From assembly GCF_000768685.1 (NCBI RefSeq), contig NZ_AVPK01000004.1:277591-341590 (forward strand): a stretch of DNA of 64,000 nucleotides, read 5' to 3'. This document shows positions 35,229 to 44,221 of this stretch, one piece after another. A model generated the notes under the pieces. That model did no database searches, was not told where the DNA came from, and was given only the letters and a program-made list of their open reading frames with translations. Position numbers and translations under genes: made by a program. Position 1 is the first letter of the stretch, and each line of letters starts with the position of its first letter. This DNA is from Knoellia subterranea KCTC 19937. Its GTDB lineage: Bacteria > Actinomycetota > Actinomycetes > Actinomycetales > Dermatophilaceae.

Positions 35229-37796
35229 ATGGATCTGACCCCGACGACGAAGGTCGCCGAGGCGCTCGCGCTCGCCCAGCGGACGGCGCAGGCGTCCGGT
35301 CACCCCGAGATCACCCCCGACCACCTCGCTCTGGCCCTCGCCGAGCAGCCGGAGACGTCGACCCCGGCGCTCCTCGAGGCTGCCGGAACCTCCGCCCCCG
35401 CCGTCGCCTCGGCCGCGCGCTCCGCGCTGTCCCGTATGCCGGTGAGTTCCGGTTCCAGCACCGCCTCACCGTCGTTCGGGCAGGCTGTGCTGGGTGTGCT
35501 CCAGCAGGCGAGCACCCTCATGTCAGCCAAGGGCGACACCCACCTCGCGACCGACCTGCTCCTCCTCGCTCTCGTCGAGAAGGGCGCGGTGCCGGGCGTC
35601 GACCCGTCCGCGGCCAAAGCCGTCGAGGCCCGCATCGACGAACTGCGCGCCGGGCGCAAGGTGACGTCGGAGACCCAGGAGAGTGGCAGCGAGTCGCTGG
35701 AGAAGTACGGAACCGATCTCACAGCCGCCGCCCGCGAGGGCAAGCTCGACCCGGTCATCGGACGCGACTCGGAGATCCGTCGCGTCGTCCAGGTCCTGTC
35801 GCGCCGGACCAAGAACAACCCCGTCCTCATCGGCGAACCCGGCGTCGGCAAGACCGCTGTCGTCGAGGGCCTCGCCCAGCGCATCGTCGACGGCGACGTG
35901 CCGGAGTCGCTGCGCGACAAGCGCCTCATCAGCCTCGACCTCGGTGCGATGGTCGCCGGGGCGAAGTACCGCGGCGAGTTCGAGGAGCGGCTCAAGGCCG
36001 TCCTCGAGGAGATCAAGGCGAGCAACGGCCAGATCGTCACCTTCATCGACGAGCTCCACACCGTCGTCGGTGCGGGCGCCACCGGCGACTCGGCCATGGA
36101 CGCCGGCAACATGCTCAAGCCCATGCTCGCGCGGGGCGAACTGCGACTCGTCGGCGCGACGACGCTCGACGAGTTCCGGGAGCACATCGAGAAGGACCCC
36201 GCGCTCGAGCGCCGCTTCCAGCAGGTCTTCGTCGGTGAGCCTTCCGTCGAGGACACGGTGGCGATCCTGCGTGGCCTCAAGGAGCGCTACGAGGCGCACC
36301 ACAAGGTCGAGATCGAGGACGCCGCGCTCGTGGCTGCTGCCTCCCTGAGCGACCGCTACATCACCGGCCGCCAGTTGCCCGACAAGGCCATCGACCTCGT
36401 GGACGAGGCCGCATCCCGCCTGCGCATGGAGATCGACTCCAGCCCGGTCGAGATTGACGAGCTCCGTCGCGCTGTCGACCGCCTCAAGATGGAGGAGCTC
36501 CACCTCGAGCGCGAGACCGACGACGCCTCCGTCGAGCGCCTCGCTCGGCTGCGTGAGGACCTCGCCAACAAGTCCGAGCAGCTCAGCGCGCTCAACGCCC
36601 GGTGGGAGTCGGAGAAGTCCGGCCTCAACCGCGTCGGTGACCTCAAGGCTCAGGTCGACGAGGCGCGCACGCGCCTCGAGAAGGCGCGCCGCGAGTACGA
36701 CTTCGAGACCGCGAGTCGTATCGAGTTCGGCGAGATCCCCGAGCTCGAGAAGCAGCTCGCCGAGGCCGTGGAGAACGCAGCGGATGAGGACCACGGCGCC
36801 GATCTCATGGTCAAGGAGCGTGTCGGCGCCGACGACATCGCCGAGGTCATCTCGGCGTGGACCGGCATCCCCGCCGGACGTCTCCTCCAGGGCGAGACCG
36901 AGAAGCTCCTCTCGATGGAGTCGATCATCGGCTCGCGCCTCATCGGTCAATCGAGCGCGGTCGAGGCCGTCGCCGACGCCGTGCGCCGCAGCCGGGCCGG
37001 CATCGCCGACCCGGACCGGCCGACCGGGAGCTTCCTCTTCCTCGGCCCGACCGGTGTCGGCAAGACCGAGCTGGCCAAGTCGCTCGCGGACTTCCTCTTC
37101 GACGACGAGCGCGCCATGGTCCGCATCGACATGTCCGAGTACTCCGAGCGCCATGCCGTGGCTCGCCTCATCGGAGCCCCTCCCGGCTACGTCGGGCACG
37201 AGGAGGGCGGCCAGCTCACCGAGGCCGTCCGCCGCCGTCCGTACTCCGTCGTCCTGCTCGACGAGGTCGAGAAGGCCCATCCCGAAACCTTCGACATCCT
37301 GCTGCAGGTCCTCGACGACGGTCGGCTCACCGACGGGCAGGGCCGCACGGTCGACTTCCGCAACGTCATCCTCGTGATGACGAGCAACCTCGGAAGCCAG
37401 TTCCTCATCGACCCGACGCTCGATCCGGATGCCAAGCGTGAGGCCGTCATGGCCGCGGTGCGCACGTCCTTCAAGCCGGAGTTCCTGAACCGGCTCGACG
37501 AGATCGTCATCTTCGACCCGCTGACCCGCGACGAGCTCGCCCACATCGTCGAGCTGCAGGTGCGTGCCCTCGGCACGCGTCTCAAGGACCGTCGCATCGA
37601 TCTCGAGGTGACCGACGCGGCACGCGAGTGGCTCGCCGAGACCGGATACGACCCGGCATACGGCGCTCGTCCGCTCCGTCGCCTCGTCCAGAAGGAGATC
37701 GGTGACCGCCTCGCGCGCGCCCTCCTCGCCGGCGAGGTCCGCGACGGACAGACCGTCACCGTCGACCGGGATGAGGACGGTCTCACCCTGCGCTGA
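35229..37796 (+). CDS. clpB: Disaggregase ClpB (Hsp100)
   Basis: 855 residues, full length. N-terminal Clp repeats, first AAA+ module with Walker [15 protein letters not shown] near residue 203, the coiled-coil middle domain (about 400-520; [20 protein letters not shown]), and second module with [13 protein letters not shown] near residue 608. ClpB works with DnaK-DnaJ-GrpE to rescue aggregated proteins. AGGAGAA ribosome site. An HspR-type repeat lies upstream, so it should be induced with the dnaK operon. Confidence 0.97.
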   Translation: MDLTPTTKVAEALALAQRTAQASGHPEITPDHLALALAEQPETSTPALLEAAGTSAPAVASAARSALSRMPVSSGSSTASPSFGQAVLGVLQQASTLMSAKGDTHLATDLLLLALVEKGAVPGVDPSAAKAVEARIDELRAGRKVTSETQESGSESLEKYGTDLTAAAREGKLDPVIGRDSEIRRVVQVLSRRTKNNPVLIGEPGVGKTAVVEGLAQRIVDGDVPESLRDKRLISLDLGAMVAGAKYRGEFEERLKAVLEEIKASNGQIVTFIDELHTVVGAGATGDSAMDAGNMLKPMLARGELRLVGATTLDEFREHIEKDPALERRFQQVFVGEPSVEDTVAILRGLKERYEAHHKVEIEDAALVAAASLSDRYITGRQLPDKAIDLVDEAASRLRMEIDSSPVEIDELRRAVDRLKMEELHLERETDDASVERLARLREDLANKSEQLSALNARWESEKSGLNRVGDLKAQVDEARTRLEKARREYDFETASRIEFGEIPELEKQLAEAVENAADEDHGADLMVKERVGADDIAEVISAWTGIPAGRLLQGETEKLLSMESIIGSRLIGQSSAVEAVADAVRRSRAGIADPDRPTGSFLFLGPTGVGKTELAKSLADFLFDDERAMVRIDMSEYSERHAVARLIGAPPGYVGHEEGGQLTEAVRRRPYSVVLLDEVEKAHPETFDILLQVLDDGRLTDGQGRTVDFRNVILVMTSNLGSQFLIDPTLDPDAKREAVMAAVRTSFKPEFLNRLDEIVIFDPLTRDELAHIVELQVRALGTRLKDRRIDLEVTDAAREWLAETGYDPAYGARPLRRLVQKEIGDRLARALLAGEVRDGQTVTVDRDEDGLTLR

Positions 37797-37826
37797 CGGC
37801 CCGGACCGGCCAGTAGGGTGTGCGCC

Positions 37827-38522
37827 ATGCGACGACGCGCCCTGCTGGCCGGTTCCCTCTCTCTGGCCGCCGTCCTTCTCACCGGATGCGGCGGTGGCGA
37901 CGAGCCTGCCGCCACGATGAATCCGAAGGAGGATCTCGCCGCCGCCAAGAAGGTCTTCGACGAGGCGAAGTTCGTCGGCCTCCAGCTGTCGAGCAAGGAC
38001 GTCCCCCAGACCGAGAACGGCGTCACCGGCGCCCTCGGCACCGGTGAGATCAGCGCGACCGAGCCGAAGTTCAAGGGCAGCGTCACCGCCACGATCAAGG
38101 GCGTGAGCGGAGCGGCCGAAGTCATCACGATCGGCGACGCGGCATACATGAAGTTCTTCACGCCGACCTACAACCCGACGAACCTCGCCGACCTCGGGGC
38201 ACCCAACCCGTCGAACTTCTTCCACCCCGACAAGGGCATCTCCTCGCTCCTCACCGAGACGATGAACCCCGGTGTCGGTGAAAAGGTGCGTGACGGAGCC
38301 ACGGTGCTCCAGCAGTACTCCGGCACCCTCCCCGGCGCCCGCATCAAGGACCTGCTCAATCTCGGCGACGGCACGAGCGAGTTCCAGGTCACCTATGGCA
38401 TCGCCGAAGGGAACAAGCTGCAGCTCGCCACCCTCACGGGGCCGTTCTTCGCCGGCACCACCTCGACCTACACGCTGCGCCTGAAGGACTACGGGAAGAC
38501 CGTTGACATCACCCGCCCGTAG
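37827..38522 (+). CDS. LppX/LprAFG-family lipoprotein (LprG-like)
   Basis: 231 residues. Signal peptide with lipobox VLLTGC (lipid-anchored cysteine near residue 21), then a domain with KKVFDEAKFVGLQLSSKDVP, TATIKGVSGAAEVITIGD and AAYMKFF, following the mycobacterial LprG/LppX pattern that forms a hydrophobic pocket for triacylated lipids. The next gene is a P55-like MFS protein, as in the mycobacterial lprG-Rv1410c operon, which supports the family call. The two genes overlap by 20 bases. Confidence 0.8.
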   Translation: MRRRALLAGSLSLAAVLLTGCGGGDEPAATMNPKEDLAAAKKVFDEAKFVGLQLSSKDVPQTENGVTGALGTGEISATEPKFKGSVTATIKGVSGAAEVITIGDAAYMKFFTPTYNPTNLADLGAPNPSNFFHPDKGISSLLTETMNPGVGEKVRDGATVLQQYSGTLPGARIKDLLNLGDGTSEFQVTYGIAEGNKLQLATLTGPFFAGTTSTYTLRLKDYGKTVDITRP

Positions 38523-40170
38523 GGCAGCTCGCCCCAGGGCCCTGCTCGCGACGGCGTCCGTGGCGGTCGCGCTCGCGGCAGCCGATACGTACGTCGTCGT
38601 GCTCGCACTCACCGACATGATGTCGGGCGTCGGCATCGGCATCGACTCGCTCCAGCGCGCGACGCCGATCATCTCCGGCTTCCTCCTCGGCTACATTGCG
38701 GTGCTGCCGCTCATCGGCCGACTCGCGGATCTCACTGCGAGACAACGGGTTCTGCTTGGCTGTCTCGCGATCTTCGTCGTCGGCTCGGCCATCACGGCGC
38801 TCGCGGTGGAGTTGCCGGTGCTTGTCGCCGGACGCGTCATCCAGGGCGTCGGCGGCGGTGGGTTGGTCCCGGCGACGTTGGCGATCGTCGCCCAGCTGTG
38901 GCCGGCCGACCGGCGAGGCACACCCCTCGGAGTCGTGGGGGCCGTGCAGGAGCTCGGGTCCGTGCTCGGACCCGTTCTCGGCGCGGCGGTGCTCGCCGTG
39001 GCGGACTGGCGGGCGATCTTCTGGCTCAACGCTGTTCTGGGAGTCGCCCTGGCGTTCGCGGTCGTTGCGACCGGCGGAGGTATGCCGGCCCGCCCCCGCG
39101 CGCTGCCCGTAGCGGTCTCGCTCGTGGCCGGTGTCGTGGGTTGGCTCGCGCTCGCCGCGCCCGAGTCGCTCGTGACGTCGGTGTCGCTCGGGGTGCCGTT
39201 CGTGCCGTTCGGCGACTCGACGTCGCGGCTCATGACGCCGATCGGCGTCCTCGCGCTGGCCCTGTTGCTTCTGGCCGTCGCACTGTGGGTGCGCGGCGCA
39301 TGGCCGGTGCTGCGCCGGGCCGACCTGCTCGGTGCCCTGCTGCTGGGCGGCGCCCTCGGGTGCATCGTCCTGACCTTCGCCGCGGCCAACCCGGAGAAGG
39401 AGATCGTCGGCCCGCTCGGCTTCGCGCTGCTGCCGGTCGCGGCGGTCCTCGCCGGTCTCTACCTGCTGCACCACCGCCGGGCCGGGACTCCGCTCGTGCC
39501 ACGGGGGGTGGTGGTGGGCAGGACGCGCTGGTCGCTGCTCGTGTCGCTCTGCGTCGGTATCGCCCTCGTCGCCGTCATCGTCGACGTGCCTCTGCTCGCC
39601 CGCCTCGTCCACACCGAGAGCGAGACGGTGGCGGCGTTCGTCCTCGTCCGCTTCCTCGTGGCGGTGCCTGTCGGCGCCCTCATCGGCGGCTGGTCCTTGC
39701 GGCGCCTCGGTGATGGGCTCGTGAGCGGGGTCGGACTGGCCCTCGCCGCCGTCGGACTCGTCGTCATGTCGACGTGGGGTCGCGGGTCGTTGGCCGAATG
39801 GACCTCGACGGTCGTGCTGGCCCTCGTGGGGTTCGGCATCGGCCTGGCGCTTGCACCGGTGAACAACGCCGCCCTTGCCGACTCACCCGAGGACGCCCAT
39901 GGCACCGCCAGTGCGCTCGTGGTCGTTGCCCGGATGGTCGGCATGGTCGCCGGATTGGCACTACTCACGGCGATCGGGCTGCACCAGTACTACGCCGCCG
40001 TCGCCGCGCTGCCCGACCAGACCGACGGGCAGGCCCTGCTCGACGCCGCGGTCGTGCAGGTCGAGTGGGTCTTCCGCGGAGCAGCGATTGCTGCGGCCGT
40101 CGGCGCCCTCGGCTCGGTCGCCCTCGGCCGCACCCGCACCAGTCCTGACCCGACACTTTCCGACCCATAG
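38503..40170 (+). CDS. P55-like MFS transporter (LprG partner)
   Basis: 555 residues with about fourteen hydrophobic segments. The first helix carries ADTYVVVLALTDMM and then GYIAVLPLIGRLADL, close to mycobacterial P55 (Rv1410c), which exports lipids with LprG and affects drug tolerance. A TTG start at 38503 inside the preceding gene is used because no ATG or GTG lies before the first helix; an in-frame GTG at about 38560 would cut into it. The lipoprotein-transporter order and overlap match the mycobacterial pair. Confidence 0.82.
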   Translation: MTSPARRAARPRALLATASVAVALAAADTYVVVLALTDMMSGVGIGIDSLQRATPIISGFLLGYIAVLPLIGRLADLTARQRVLLGCLAIFVVGSAITALAVELPVLVAGRVIQGVGGGGLVPATLAIVAQLWPADRRGTPLGVVGAVQELGSVLGPVLGAAVLAVADWRAIFWLNAVLGVALAFAVVATGGGMPARPRALPVAVSLVAGVVGWLALAAPESLVTSVSLGVPFVPFGDSTSRLMTPIGVLALALLLLAVALWVRGAWPVLRRADLLGALLLGGALGCIVLTFAAANPEKEIVGPLGFALLPVAAVLAGLYLLHHRRAGTPLVPRGVVVGRTRWSLLVSLCVGIALVAVIVDVPLLARLVHTESETVAAFVLVRFLVAVPVGALIGGWSLRRLGDGLVSGVGLALAAVGLVVMSTWGRGSLAEWTSTVVLALVGFGIGLALAPVNNAALADSPEDAHGTASALVVVARMVGMVAGLALLTAIGLHQYYAAVAALPDQTDGQALLDAAVVQVEWVFRGAAIAAAVGALGSVALGRTRTSPDPTLSDP

Positions 40171-40223
40171 GTCACGAAATGCGCGTCGACACTTTGTGAC
40201 CTATTGGACGAAAAGTGTTGTCG
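40151..40223. repeat. Imperfect inverted repeat after the P55-like gene
   Basis: Left arm 40151-40175 (CGACACTTTCCGACCCATAG onward) and right arm 40196-40223 pair with a 3-base gap and few mismatches; the inner 9 bases ATAGGTCAC match well. It covers the stop of the MFS gene and the stop of the minus-strand gene stump, and likely ends transcription from both sides. Confidence 0.55.
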
Positions 40224-40393
40224 ACAGGGGTTGATGGTGACCAGCCGGTGAGAGCCGCTCGCGCCCCGGCGGCGACGGCGGCACAGCACACCGTCAATGC
40301 CGCGAGGCCAGCCGCGAACCGCAGGGTGAGCGACCCACCCGAGGTTCCGAGAAGGGCCGGCATCGCGGCAAGGTAGGCCAGGCCGAGGACGAA
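40172..40393 (-). pseudogene. C-terminal stump of a membrane protein gene
   Basis: About 73 codons remain, without a start; the frame is closed upstream by a stop (complement of 40394-40396). The product would contain two hydrophobic stretches (VLGLAYLAAMPALLGT; FAAGLAALTVCCAAVAAGA) and ends HKVSTRIS. An internal ATG exists (40363) but would begin inside a helix. It is joined head to head with another stump, so both genes lost their 5' halves in one deletion. Confidence 0.6.
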
Positions 40394-40727
40394 CTATGAG
40401 GACGAAGCGATCGCGAACTTCCGTGCGGGAGACGGCAACTGGGTCCGAGGGCTCGGCCTCGTCGACGCCTCGCTGGTGCCGTCCCTGACGCTCGACTACC
40501 GCTGGGGCAAGCTCTACGACGTCGGTCGGCTCGAGCCCGGCCAGACGGCGTGGGGACTGGGTGAGAACACTGCGGTCCGCGTGGCGTCCACAGGCACGAC
40601 GGTCGTCGGGGACGGCTCGGTCGTTGCGCTCGACCCGCGTCAGGCGCAGTTCACGACCGGGCCGAACGGAGCCATCGGTGCGTTGAACGTCCTGCTCCAC
40701 ACCTTCGGTGCGGGCGAGGCGCTCTAG
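40377..40727 (+). pseudogene. C-terminal stump of a cyanophycinase-like (peptidase S51) gene
   Basis: In-frame TAG at 40374-40376; the readable remnant from about 40392 includes NWVRGLGLVDASLVPSLTLD and GQTAWGLGENTAVRVA, resembling the C-terminal third of S51-type peptidases, where GLGL and GIDEDTA-like segments occur. The catalytic serine region is missing, so it is not functional. A GTG at 40476 would give 83 residues, but nothing suggests a real start. Its last four bases overlap the convergent hydrolase gene. Confidence 0.6.
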
Positions 40728-41593
40728 GAGCCGTCGACCAACTCGATGAGTGCGTCGGCGACGACGTCGGTCGCCTCGTAGTTGAGCATGTGCCCGCGGC
40801 CGGGCAGCACGGTCAAACGCGAATCCCGTATGCCGGCGTGCAGCGCACGTGACCACCTCGCCGGGGTGATCCGATCCTTCGCGCCGACCACGACGTGGGT
40901 CGGCACCTCGGCGAGCACCTCGAGTGCCCGGGCTTCGTCGAGGTCCCGGATGGCGGGGAAGTAGCGGCCGAAGGCCTGCAGCGACGCCCGGGACATCTGG
41001 CGCCCAGCCTCGTGCACCCCCTCGGCGGGCGGGTTCTCGCCGAAATTCAGCCGCGTGAGGATGGCTCCCGGGACGACCATCCCGGTGCGCAGCAACGGAA
41101 TTCGCGCAGCAACCGCCATCGCCGCAGCCTCGGCGCGCACGTTCCGACGGTCGCTGACATCGTGGGCGGTGGCGACCAGGGCGACCCCACGCACGCGGTC
41201 ACGGACAACGTCAGCCCGCTGGCCGGCATACGCAAGGACCGTCATTCCGCCCATGGAGTGTCCGCCGAGAACGAGCGGTCCGGTCGGGGAGACGGCCGCG
41301 ATGACGGTTGCGAGGTCGTCACCGAGGAGTGGGATGCTCGGCGCGCTCGATCCCCATGTCGAGCGCCCGTGCCCGCGCTGGTCGTAGGTGATCGCACGAA
41401 CAGCCCTGTGCGACAGCACTTCTCTGACAACAGGGGCCCAGTTCTCGGAGGACAGGATCCAGCCGTGGGCGAGGACCACCGTCGGGGCGTCCGGAGCGAG
41501 GGGTGAGTTCGGCGTGTACTCGGTGGCGTGCAGCACGGCCCCGTCGGGCGTGGGGATCGACAGCGTGCGGGTGGTCAGCGAGGCGGTGTCCAT
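40724..41593 (-). CDS. Alpha/beta hydrolase
   Basis: 289 residues: VVLAHGWILSSENWAPV (oxyanion loop), YDQRGHGRSTWG, nucleophile elbow LGGHSMGGMTVLAYAG, acid in HVVVGAKDRITP and histidine in LPGRGHMLNYEA, so the triad is complete. A full cap domain lies between. Esterase, lipase or epoxide-type activity cannot be resolved. Its ATG overlaps the xthA stop by one base (TGATG), so both are probably on one transcript. Confidence 0.88.
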   Translation of the reverse strand: MDTASLTTRTLSIPTPDGAVLHATEYTPNSPLAPDAPTVVLAHGWILSSENWAPVVREVLSHRAVRAITYDQRGHGRSTWGSSAPSIPLLGDDLATVIAAVSPTGPLVLGGHSMGGMTVLAYAGQRADVVRDRVRGVALVATAHDVSDRRNVRAEAAAMAVAARIPLLRTGMVVPGAILTRLNFGENPPAEGVHEAGRQMSRASLQAFGRYFPAIRDLDEARALEVLAEVPTHVVVGAKDRITPARWSRALHAGIRDSRLTVLPGRGHMLNYEATDVVADALIELVDGS

Positions 41594-42381
41594 CAGGCCT
41601 CCACCTCGATGACGACGGGCGCGTGATCACTCGCGCCCTTGCCCTTGCGCTCCTCGCGATCGATCGCCGCGCCCTGAACCCGCTTCGCCAGTGGGTCGCT
41701 CGCGAGGATGAAGTCGATGCGCATGCCGCGACGCTTCTGGAAGGCGAGGCGCGTGTAGTCCCAGTAGGTGAACGTGCCCGGCTCCGACGTGTGCGGCCGC
41801 ACGACGTCCGTGACGCCGGCGTCGAGAACCGCTTGGAAAGCGGCGCGCTCGGGCGGGCTGACGTGGCTCTTGTCGAGGTAGTACTCCATCGACCAGACGT
41901 CCTCGTCCTGCGGCGCGATGTTCCAGTCACCCATGAGAGCGAACGGCACCTGCTCCGCCGCCCACGCCTCGGTCTGCACCCGCAGGCGGTCGAGCCACGC
42001 GAGCTTGTAGTCCATGTGCGGGTCGTCGAGCGCCCTGCCGTTGGGGACATAGAGCGACCAGAGGCGGATGCCGGCACAGGTCGCGCCGATCGCCCGAGCC
42101 TCCTCGACGGCCGGCTCGCCCCAGTGCGGCAGGTCGGGGAAGCCGCGACTCACGTCCTCGAGGCCCACCCGCGAGACGATGGCGACACCGTTCCACTGGT
42201 TGAGCCCATGGTGCGCGACCTCGTAGCCCAACGCCTCGAACCGGTCGAAGGGGAACTGGTCCTCGCGGCACTTCGTCTCCTGCATGGCCAGCACGTCGAC
42301 GTCCGTGCGTTGCAGCCACGCCTCGACGCGGTCGATGCGGGAGCGGATGGAGTTGACGTTCCAGGTGGCGATGCGCACCAC
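41593..42381 (-). CDS. xthA: Exodeoxyribonuclease III (AP endonuclease)
   Basis: 262 residues, starting with two GTG codons. The endonuclease/exonuclease/phosphatase fold is shown by IATWNVNSIRSR, LAMQETKC (metal-binding Glu), WSLYVPNGRALDDP, LMGDWNIAPQDEDV (Asp/Asn pair) and the closing GASDHAPVVIEVE with the catalytic Asp-His. It cleaves at abasic sites in base excision repair. It is divergent from an SDR gene across 42 bases containing a GTATGCCG octamer. Confidence 0.93.
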   Translation of the reverse strand: MVRIATWNVNSIRSRIDRVEAWLQRTDVDVLAMQETKCREDQFPFDRFEALGYEVAHHGLNQWNGVAIVSRVGLEDVSRGFPDLPHWGEPAVEEARAIGATCAGIRLWSLYVPNGRALDDPHMDYKLAWLDRLRVQTEAWAAEQVPFALMGDWNIAPQDEDVWSMEYYLDKSHVSPPERAAFQAVLDAGVTDVVRPHTSEPGTFTYWDYTRLAFQKRRGMRIDFILASDPLAKRVQGAAIDREERKGKGASDHAPVVIEVEA

Positions 42382-42423
42382 GTCACCCTACTTGTGGGTA
42401 TGCCGGGTGTTTAGGCTCCACTC

Positions 42424-43194
42424 ATGACCACCGCTCTCGTGACCGGAGCGACCGCAGGCATTGGCCGCGAGTTCGCCCTCCAGCTCGCTGCCCGCGGCGA
42501 CAACGTCGTCCTCGTCGCCCGTGACGTCGCCCGCATGGAGGCCTTTGCGGCTGAACTGCGGGAGGCACAGGGGGTGGAGGTGGAGGTGCTTCAGGCCGAT
42601 CTGACCCGGCGTGAGGACATCGGTCGGGTCGCCAATCGGCTGGCCTCCACTGACGCACCCGTCGACATCCTCGTCAACAACGCGGGCTACTCGCTGAAGA
42701 AGTCGTTCCTCGACAACGAGGTGGAGGTCGAGGAGGCAGTGTTCGAGGTCCTCGCCCGGGCCGTCCTCGTGCTCTCGCACGCGGCCGGCAACGCGATGCG
42801 TGCACGCGGGCGCGGCTCGATCATCAACGTCTCGTCCGTGGCGTCGCTGCTGACGTCGGGGACGTACTCGGCGAACAAGTCCTACGTCTCGGTGTTCACC
42901 GAGGGCCTGGCGGCAGAGCTGGCCGGGACCGGTGTCACCGCGACCGTGCTCTGCCCCGGCTTCACCCACACCGAGTTCCACGAGCGTGCCGACCTCGACA
43001 TGTCGAAGCTCCCGGACTTCATGTGGCTCGACGCTCCCCGACTCGTGCGCGACGCGCTCGCGGACGTCGACAAGGGCAAGGTCGTGTCGGTGCCCGGCCG
43101 CCAGTACAAGGCGTTCTACACCGCCCTCCGCGTCATCCCGCGTCCGCTCGTGCGGTCCCGGTCCCGTCGAGCCCACCGACCCAGCTCCGACTGA
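42424..43194 (+). CDS. Short-chain dehydrogenase/reductase
   Basis: 256 residues. Cofactor motif TGATAGIGREFALQLA, structural NNAGY, catalytic Ser in IINVSSVASL and the YxxxK pair in TYSANKSY. The arginines after strand 2 (LVARDVARME) point to NADP(H) use. The C-terminal extension past the Rossmann core is basic (VRSRSRRAHR). Substrate unknown. The next hydrolase gene begins 5 bases later, so the two are likely co-transcribed. Confidence 0.88.
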   Translation: MTTALVTGATAGIGREFALQLAARGDNVVLVARDVARMEAFAAELREAQGVEVEVLQADLTRREDIGRVANRLASTDAPVDILVNNAGYSLKKSFLDNEVEVEEAVFEVLARAVLVLSHAAGNAMRARGRGSIINVSSVASLLTSGTYSANKSYVSVFTEGLAAELAGTGVTATVLCPGFTHTEFHERADLDMSKLPDFMWLDAPRLVRDALADVDKGKVVSVPGRQYKAFYTALRVIPRPLVRSRSRRAHRPSSD

Positions 43195-43199
43195 GCGAA

Positions 43200-44186
43200 A
43201 TGTGGTCGACGCGAGGTGAGGGCGAGGCTGCTGCTCGGCGCCCTCGGATCGACGCCGAGCTCCGGGCTGGCCTGGCCGTCATCGGTGGTGTGTTTCCCCC
43301 GACGATCACGCCGGATCTCATCGGCTTCATGCGCCAGTCGTACGCATCGCCACCCATCGAGGACATGCTGCGCGGCCGTGCCATCGACCTCGCCGTCCAC
43401 GAGCTGCCCGGTCATGGGGGAGACACGATCGAGGTGTCGGTCCTCTCCCCGCGCCATGCCTCGGGGCCTCGTCCCGGCGTCGTCGTGGCGCACTCCGGTG
43501 GCTTCATGTTCGGCGACCGCTTCAGCGGGCTCGACCTGGCCATCGACTGGGTCGACCAGTTGGGGCTCGTGCTCGTCACCGTCGAGTACCGGCTGGCCCC
43601 CGAGCACCCGGATCCGGTGCCGTTCGAGGACTGCTACGCCGCGCTCGAGTGGACTGCTGCCCGCGCCGAATCGATCGGCGTGCGCCGCGACCGCCTGGTG
43701 GTGGCCGGGGCGAGCGCCGGTGCCGGGATCGCGGCGGGCCTTGCGCTGGCGGCCCGTGACCGTGAAGGTCCAGGGCTCGCAGGGCAGCTTCTCGACTACC
43801 CCATGCTCGACGACCGCGGGCTCACCGAGTCGACCAGGCTCTTCGACGGCATCGGAGTGTGGGACCGGGTCAGCAACGAGACCGGCTGGGCCGCGCTGCT
43901 CGGAGACCGTTGCGGGACCGACGGCGTGAGCGCGTATGCCGCGCCTGCGCGCGCCACAGACCTTCGCGGCCTGCCGCCCGCCTTCCTCGACGTCGGAACC
44001 GTCGAGATCTTCCGGGACGAGACGGTGGAGTATGCCGGCCGGCTCTGGTCCGCCGGTATCGACACCGAACTGCACGTGTGGCCGGGCGGCTTCCACGCTT
44101 TCGACATCTTCGCCAAGCACGCCGCGCTGTCCCGGGGGATGATCGCGACCCGCAAAGCATGGCTCGAGCGGATCGTGTCGGACTAG
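43200..44186 (+). CDS. HSL-type alpha/beta hydrolase
   Basis: 328 residues of the hormone-sensitive-lipase branch (alpha/beta hydrolase fold 3): VEYRLAPEHPDPVPFEDCYA, nucleophile GASAGAGIA, acid near FLDVGTVEIFRDE and histidine in GGFHAFD. The oxyanion motif, normally HGGG, is HSGG here (VVAHSGGFMFGD), a small departure. Substrates are probably short acyl esters. The ATG at 43200 lacks a strong ribosome site; the frame stays open upstream inside the SDR gene. Confidence 0.85.
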   Translation: MWSTRGEGEAAARRPRIDAELRAGLAVIGGVFPPTITPDLIGFMRQSYASPPIEDMLRGRAIDLAVHELPGHGGDTIEVSVLSPRHASGPRPGVVVAHSGGFMFGDRFSGLDLAIDWVDQLGLVLVTVEYRLAPEHPDPVPFEDCYAALEWTAARAESIGVRRDRLVVAGASAGAGIAAGLALAARDREGPGLAGQLLDYPMLDDRGLTESTRLFDGIGVWDRVSNETGWAALLGDRCGTDGVSAYAAPARATDLRGLPPAFLDVGTVEIFRDETVEYAGRLWSAGIDTELHVWPGGFHAFDIFAKHAALSRGMIATRKAWLERIVSD

Positions 44187-44221
44187 AATCCAGACCTCCC
44201 TGACGAGGTGGTGATGGGTCG

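Noticed and set aside
35523..38672. Minus-strand open frame of 1049 codons across clpB and the LprG-like gene
   Set aside because: Antisense to clpB, with no recognisable domain and the composition of a mirror frame.
40476..40727. Independent 83-residue gene starting at GTG 40476
   Set aside because: The peptide similarity runs upstream of this codon without a start and stops at the junction, which fits a truncated gene better.
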